Part shown: piece by piece, positions 61,842 to 64,000 of the stretch
Layout of the letters: each line of letters opens with the position of its first letter
How positions within the stretch are numbered: position 1 is the first letter of the stretch
NCBI RefSeq assembly: GCF_964340835.1
Contig: NZ_OZ204251.1
Source of the DNA: Bombilactobacillus bombi
Lineage (GTDB): Bacteria > Bacillota > Bacilli > Lactobacillales > Lactobacillaceae
Reading direction: 5' to 3' (one strand)
DNA length: 64,000 bases
Notes under the pieces: generated by a model
The model's database searches: none
Seen by the model: only the letters and a program-made list of their open reading frames with translations
Told to the model about the DNA's origin: nothing
Program-made: the position numbers and the translations under genes

Positions 61842-63227
61842 TTATTTTCCTACACAAAATTGGCTAAATAACTGCGTAATTAATTCATCAGGAGCACTTT
61901 CGCCCGTAATTTCACCTAATTTATCCCAACAATTAGTCATATCAATTTGTACCAAATCAATCGGCATTTGGTTTTTAATACCACTTTTTACATCTTCTAA
62001 AGCTTGTTGCGCTTGTTTTAAAAGGCCTACTTGACGAGCATTGGTAACAACAGCGTTATTGGCGGTATTTTCAATTCCTGTAAAAAACAATTGTTCTATT
62101 CGCTCTTCGATTTGATCAATTCCTTGCTGAGCGACAGCAGAAATCTGCACCACATTTTCCTGCTGTATATTTGTTGGCAATTGTTCTATCTCTAAGGCCT
62201 GTGGTAAATCCATTTTATTAATAATAATAATTCGTTTTTTATTTTGCGTTAAAGATAGTAATCTTTGATCTTCTGCTTCCAAAGGGCGACTACCATCTAA
62301 TAACATTAAAACTAAATCTGCATCATTTATAGCTTGTAAACTGCGGTCCACACCCAAACGTTCTACTTTATTGTCAGTTTCGTGGATGCCAGCAGTATCG
62401 ACTAATTGCAGCGGAATGCCATTAATATTAGCCATTTGTTCAATAACATCTCGAGTAGTGCCTGCAACGTCGGTAACAATAGCGCGCTGCTGGTGTGCCA
62501 AAACATTTAACAAACTAGATTTACCCACGTTAGGTTTGCCAATAATGGCTGTTTGTAATCCATGATTCAAAATTTGCCCTTCATTAGCTGTTTTTAACAA
62601 ACCGGCGATTTGTTGTGAAACTTCTTGTGCTTTTTCCAGGAGTAATTTAGTAGTCATTTCATCAGTATCATATTCTGGATAATCAATATTAACTTCTACT
62701 TGTGCCAGAACTTCCAAGATTTCTTGGCGTAAATTATGAATTAAATGCGCCAACGACCCATCTAATTGATTCAAGGCTTGTTGCATGGCCTTATCCGTTT
62801 TAGCGCGAATAATATCCATTACTGACTCTGCCTGAGTCAAATCAATTCGGCCATTCAAAAATGCTCGTTTAGTGAATTCTCCAGGCTCTGCTAACCGGGC
62901 GCCATTGCTTAATAACGTCTGCAAAACCAAATTAGTAGCCATAATCCCGCCATGAGTATTAATTTCCACAACATCTTCTCGCGTAAAGGTTTTAGGAGCC
63001 CGCATCACAGAAATCATCACTTCATCAATATTTTGATCAGTTTCTGGATCAAAAACATGCCCATAATTAATGGTGTGTGAGGCTACTTGAGTTAAATCCA
63101 CTTTACGTGTTACCTTATTAGCAATCTCTATTGCCTGTTCACCTGACAGGCGAACTATTGAAATTGCTCCTTCACCAAGCGGTGTAGAAATAGCAGCAAT
63201 TGTGTCAAACTCCGTAATTTCTGTCAA
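61842..63227 (-). CDS. mnmE: tRNA modification GTPase MnmE (TrmE)
   Basis: 461 residues: N-terminal tetrahydrofolate-binding domain (FDTIAAISTPLGEGAISIVR at the start), helical domain, inserted G domain (GKPNVGKSSLLN, TDVAGTTRD, VDTAGIHET, INKMD) and C-terminal FCVGK with the conserved Cys. The frame opens far upstream, but AGGAGG is 7 bases before a TTG at 63227, whose product MTEITEFDTIAA has the normal N-terminus, so TTG is the start. Works with MnmG downstream. Confidence 0.97.
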   Translation of the reverse strand: MTEITEFDTIAAISTPLGEGAISIVRLSGEQAIEIANKVTRKVDLTQVASHTINYGHVFDPETDQNIDEVMISVMRAPKTFTREDVVEINTHGGIMATNLVLQTLLSNGARLAEPGEFTKRAFLNGRIDLTQAESVMDIIRAKTDKAMQQALNQLDGSLAHLIHNLRQEILEVLAQVEVNIDYPEYDTDEMTTKLLLEKAQEVSQQIAGLLKTANEGQILNHGLQTAIIGKPNVGKSSLLNVLAHQQRAIVTDVAGTTRDVIEQMANINGIPLQLVDTAGIHETDNKVERLGVDRSLQAINDADLVLMLLDGSRPLEAEDQRLLSLTQNKKRIIIINKMDLPQALEIEQLPTNIQQENVVQISAVAQQGIDQIEERIEQLFFTGIENTANNAVVTNARQVGLLKQAQQALEDVKSGIKNQMPIDLVQIDMTNCWDKLGEITGESAPDELITQLFSQFCVGK

Positions 63228-63249
63228 AATTATTCCTCCTAAGAACACA

Positions 63250-63300
63250 AAAAAAGCGCCATCAATCTAGCCCAACAGGTCTAGATAAAAAGCACTTTGA
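63250..63300 (-). terminator. Terminator after the GlpT-like gene
   Basis: Imperfect hairpin on the minus strand (AAAGTGC...GCGCTTTT with an inner CTAG/CTAG pairing) followed by T residues. Confidence 0.55.
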
Positions 63301-63361
63301 CTACTTTTTAATAACTAATTTAATAATATAACTTTTTCTAACATATTTGTCAAAATAAATG

Positions 63362-64000
63362 TTACTTACTTGCTTCTTGTCCTCTTAAATTCCAGGTCAG
63401 AGCAAAGATTCCAGCCGCTAAGAGTGCAGAAACAAAGATTGTGATAAATCCTATTGACCAACCAAAATGATCAACAATCATCCCCATAATCGCATTAGCA
63501 GCTACGGAACCAAATAAATAGCCAAATAACCCGGTCAATCCAGCTGCTGTCCCTGCAGCTTTTTTAGGAACAGAATCTAATGCCTGTAAGCCAATTAACA
63601 TTACTGGACCATAAATTAAAAATCCAATCATAATTAATGAAAAATTAATCATTATCATACTATTAGCTTGCCAATATAAAAGCACAAAAACACTTACCAC
63701 GAGCATAAAGACAAAACCTGCTGGTCCGCGTCGACCATGAAAGATTTTATCAGATACCCAACCAGCAAAAATAGTACCTGGAATACCTGCAATTTCATAT
63801 AAGAAATATGAGTTACTAGAAGCAGCTAAAGTAATATGTTTAACTTCTGTTAAATAAGCTGGTGCCCAATTTTCTACACCATAACGAACAAAATATACAA
63901 AAATATTAGCAAAAGCAATCAACCATACCCATTTATTACTCAAAACATACTTAAAAAGAATTTCTTTGGTTGTTAATTCTTCCTCATAAATTTTGTGTTC
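63362..64000 (-). CDS. glpT: Glycerol-3-phosphate transporter (GlpT-like, OPA family), C-terminal part
   Basis: About 213 residues to the stop at 63362; the frame is open at the window edge. Six hydrophobic segments, the C-terminal half of a 12-helix organophosphate:phosphate antiporter. FVYFVRYGVENWAPAYLTEV, YFLYEIAGIPGTIFAGWVSD, GFLIYGPVMLIGLQALD and PKKAAGTAAGLTGLFGYLFG fit GlpT more closely than UhpT as I recall the families. Imports glycerol-3-phosphate in exchange for phosphate. Upstream of mnmE on the same strand, with its own terminator. Confidence 0.88.
   Translation of the reverse strand, partial: EHKIYEEELTTKEILFKYVLSNKWVWLIAFANIFVYFVRYGVENWAPAYLTEVKHITLAASSNSYFLYEIAGIPGTIFAGWVSDKIFHGRRGPAGFVFMLVVSVFVLLYWQANSMIMINFSLIMIGFLIYGPVMLIGLQALDSVPKKAAGTAAGLTGLFGYLFGSVAANAIMGMIVDHFGWSIGFITIFVSALLAAGIFALTWNLRGQEASK

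Noticed and set aside
61714..62034. Rightward 106-codon frame across the mnmE/mnmG junction
   Set aside because: Antisense to two well-supported genes; no ribosome site or protein features.

Overview
The window is a dense, AT-rich stretch of a low-GC Gram-positive chromosome. Gene content points to Lactobacillaceae: a rsmG-noc-soj-parB-DUF951-ychF-DUF1129 string, pepC and pcp peptidases, a LacS-type permease with a C-terminal EIIA domain, the Firmicutes class II galT, mannose-class PTS genes, T-box and lysine leaders, and a cytochrome bd respiratory set without a visible quinone head-group pathway. I cannot fix the species. No rRNA, tRNA, CRISPR array, intact transposase or prophage is seen. 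Many starts below are moved inward from the longest reading frame because an AAGGAGG-like ribosome binding site sits only before the inner codon.

Layout. 1-1197: a TetR repressor and the start of a YhgE/Pip membrane protein (cut by the window edge). 1471-6876: an alpha-galactoside unit (GH36 alpha-galactosidase, GPH permease, LacI regulator) with three copies of an 11-bp half-site around its promoter. 6958-12270: the chromosome-segregation and housekeeping operon rsmG-noc-soj-parB-DUF951-ychF-DUF1129. 12463-16819: SpoIIM-like protein, Na+/H+ antiporter, a decayed ClC chloride transporter and an acetyltransferase. 16890-20964: asnA under a T-box, pcp, pepC and a gatD-like amidotransferase without murT beside it. 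21117-24971: a GH31 enzyme, a nagA remnant and ribokinase. 25171-31842: galK-galT, a 14-TM exporter, an ECF S component, and an amino-acid permease behind a lysine riboswitch.

31890-37863 is the most interesting accessory block. A GH13 trehalose-6-phosphate-hydrolase-like enzyme and a TreR-like GntR regulator are divergent from a complete mannose-class PTS (IIA, IIB, IIC, IID) plus an inositol-monophosphatase-family enzyme. Both divergent promoters carry a similar palindrome (TTGTA...ACA type) exactly between -35 and -10. This suggests that one regulator governs both arms and that a mannose-class PTS takes the place of the usual TreB.

37967-46229 holds a Bax1-I-like protein, an MFS/kinase/dehydrogenase operon (the dehydrogenase is frameshifted), a MacB-like ABC transporter, proC and an N/Q/P/Y-rich membrane protein with an internal duplication. 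46571-58251 is a respiration block: cydA-cydB-cydD-cydC, a polyprenyl synthase, a MenA-like prenyltransferase, a LacI regulator, ackA and a type II NADH dehydrogenase. 59133-64000 has nagB, mnmG, mnmE and the C-terminal part of a GlpT-like transporter.

Two larger-scale signals stand out. The conserved mnmE-mnmG and rsmG-noc-soj-parB groups lie on the same strand in the expected order but are separated by about 47 kb of metabolic genes. Two identical 14-bp palindromes that differ from the Bacillus Noc-binding consensus only at the centre flank parts of that interval.
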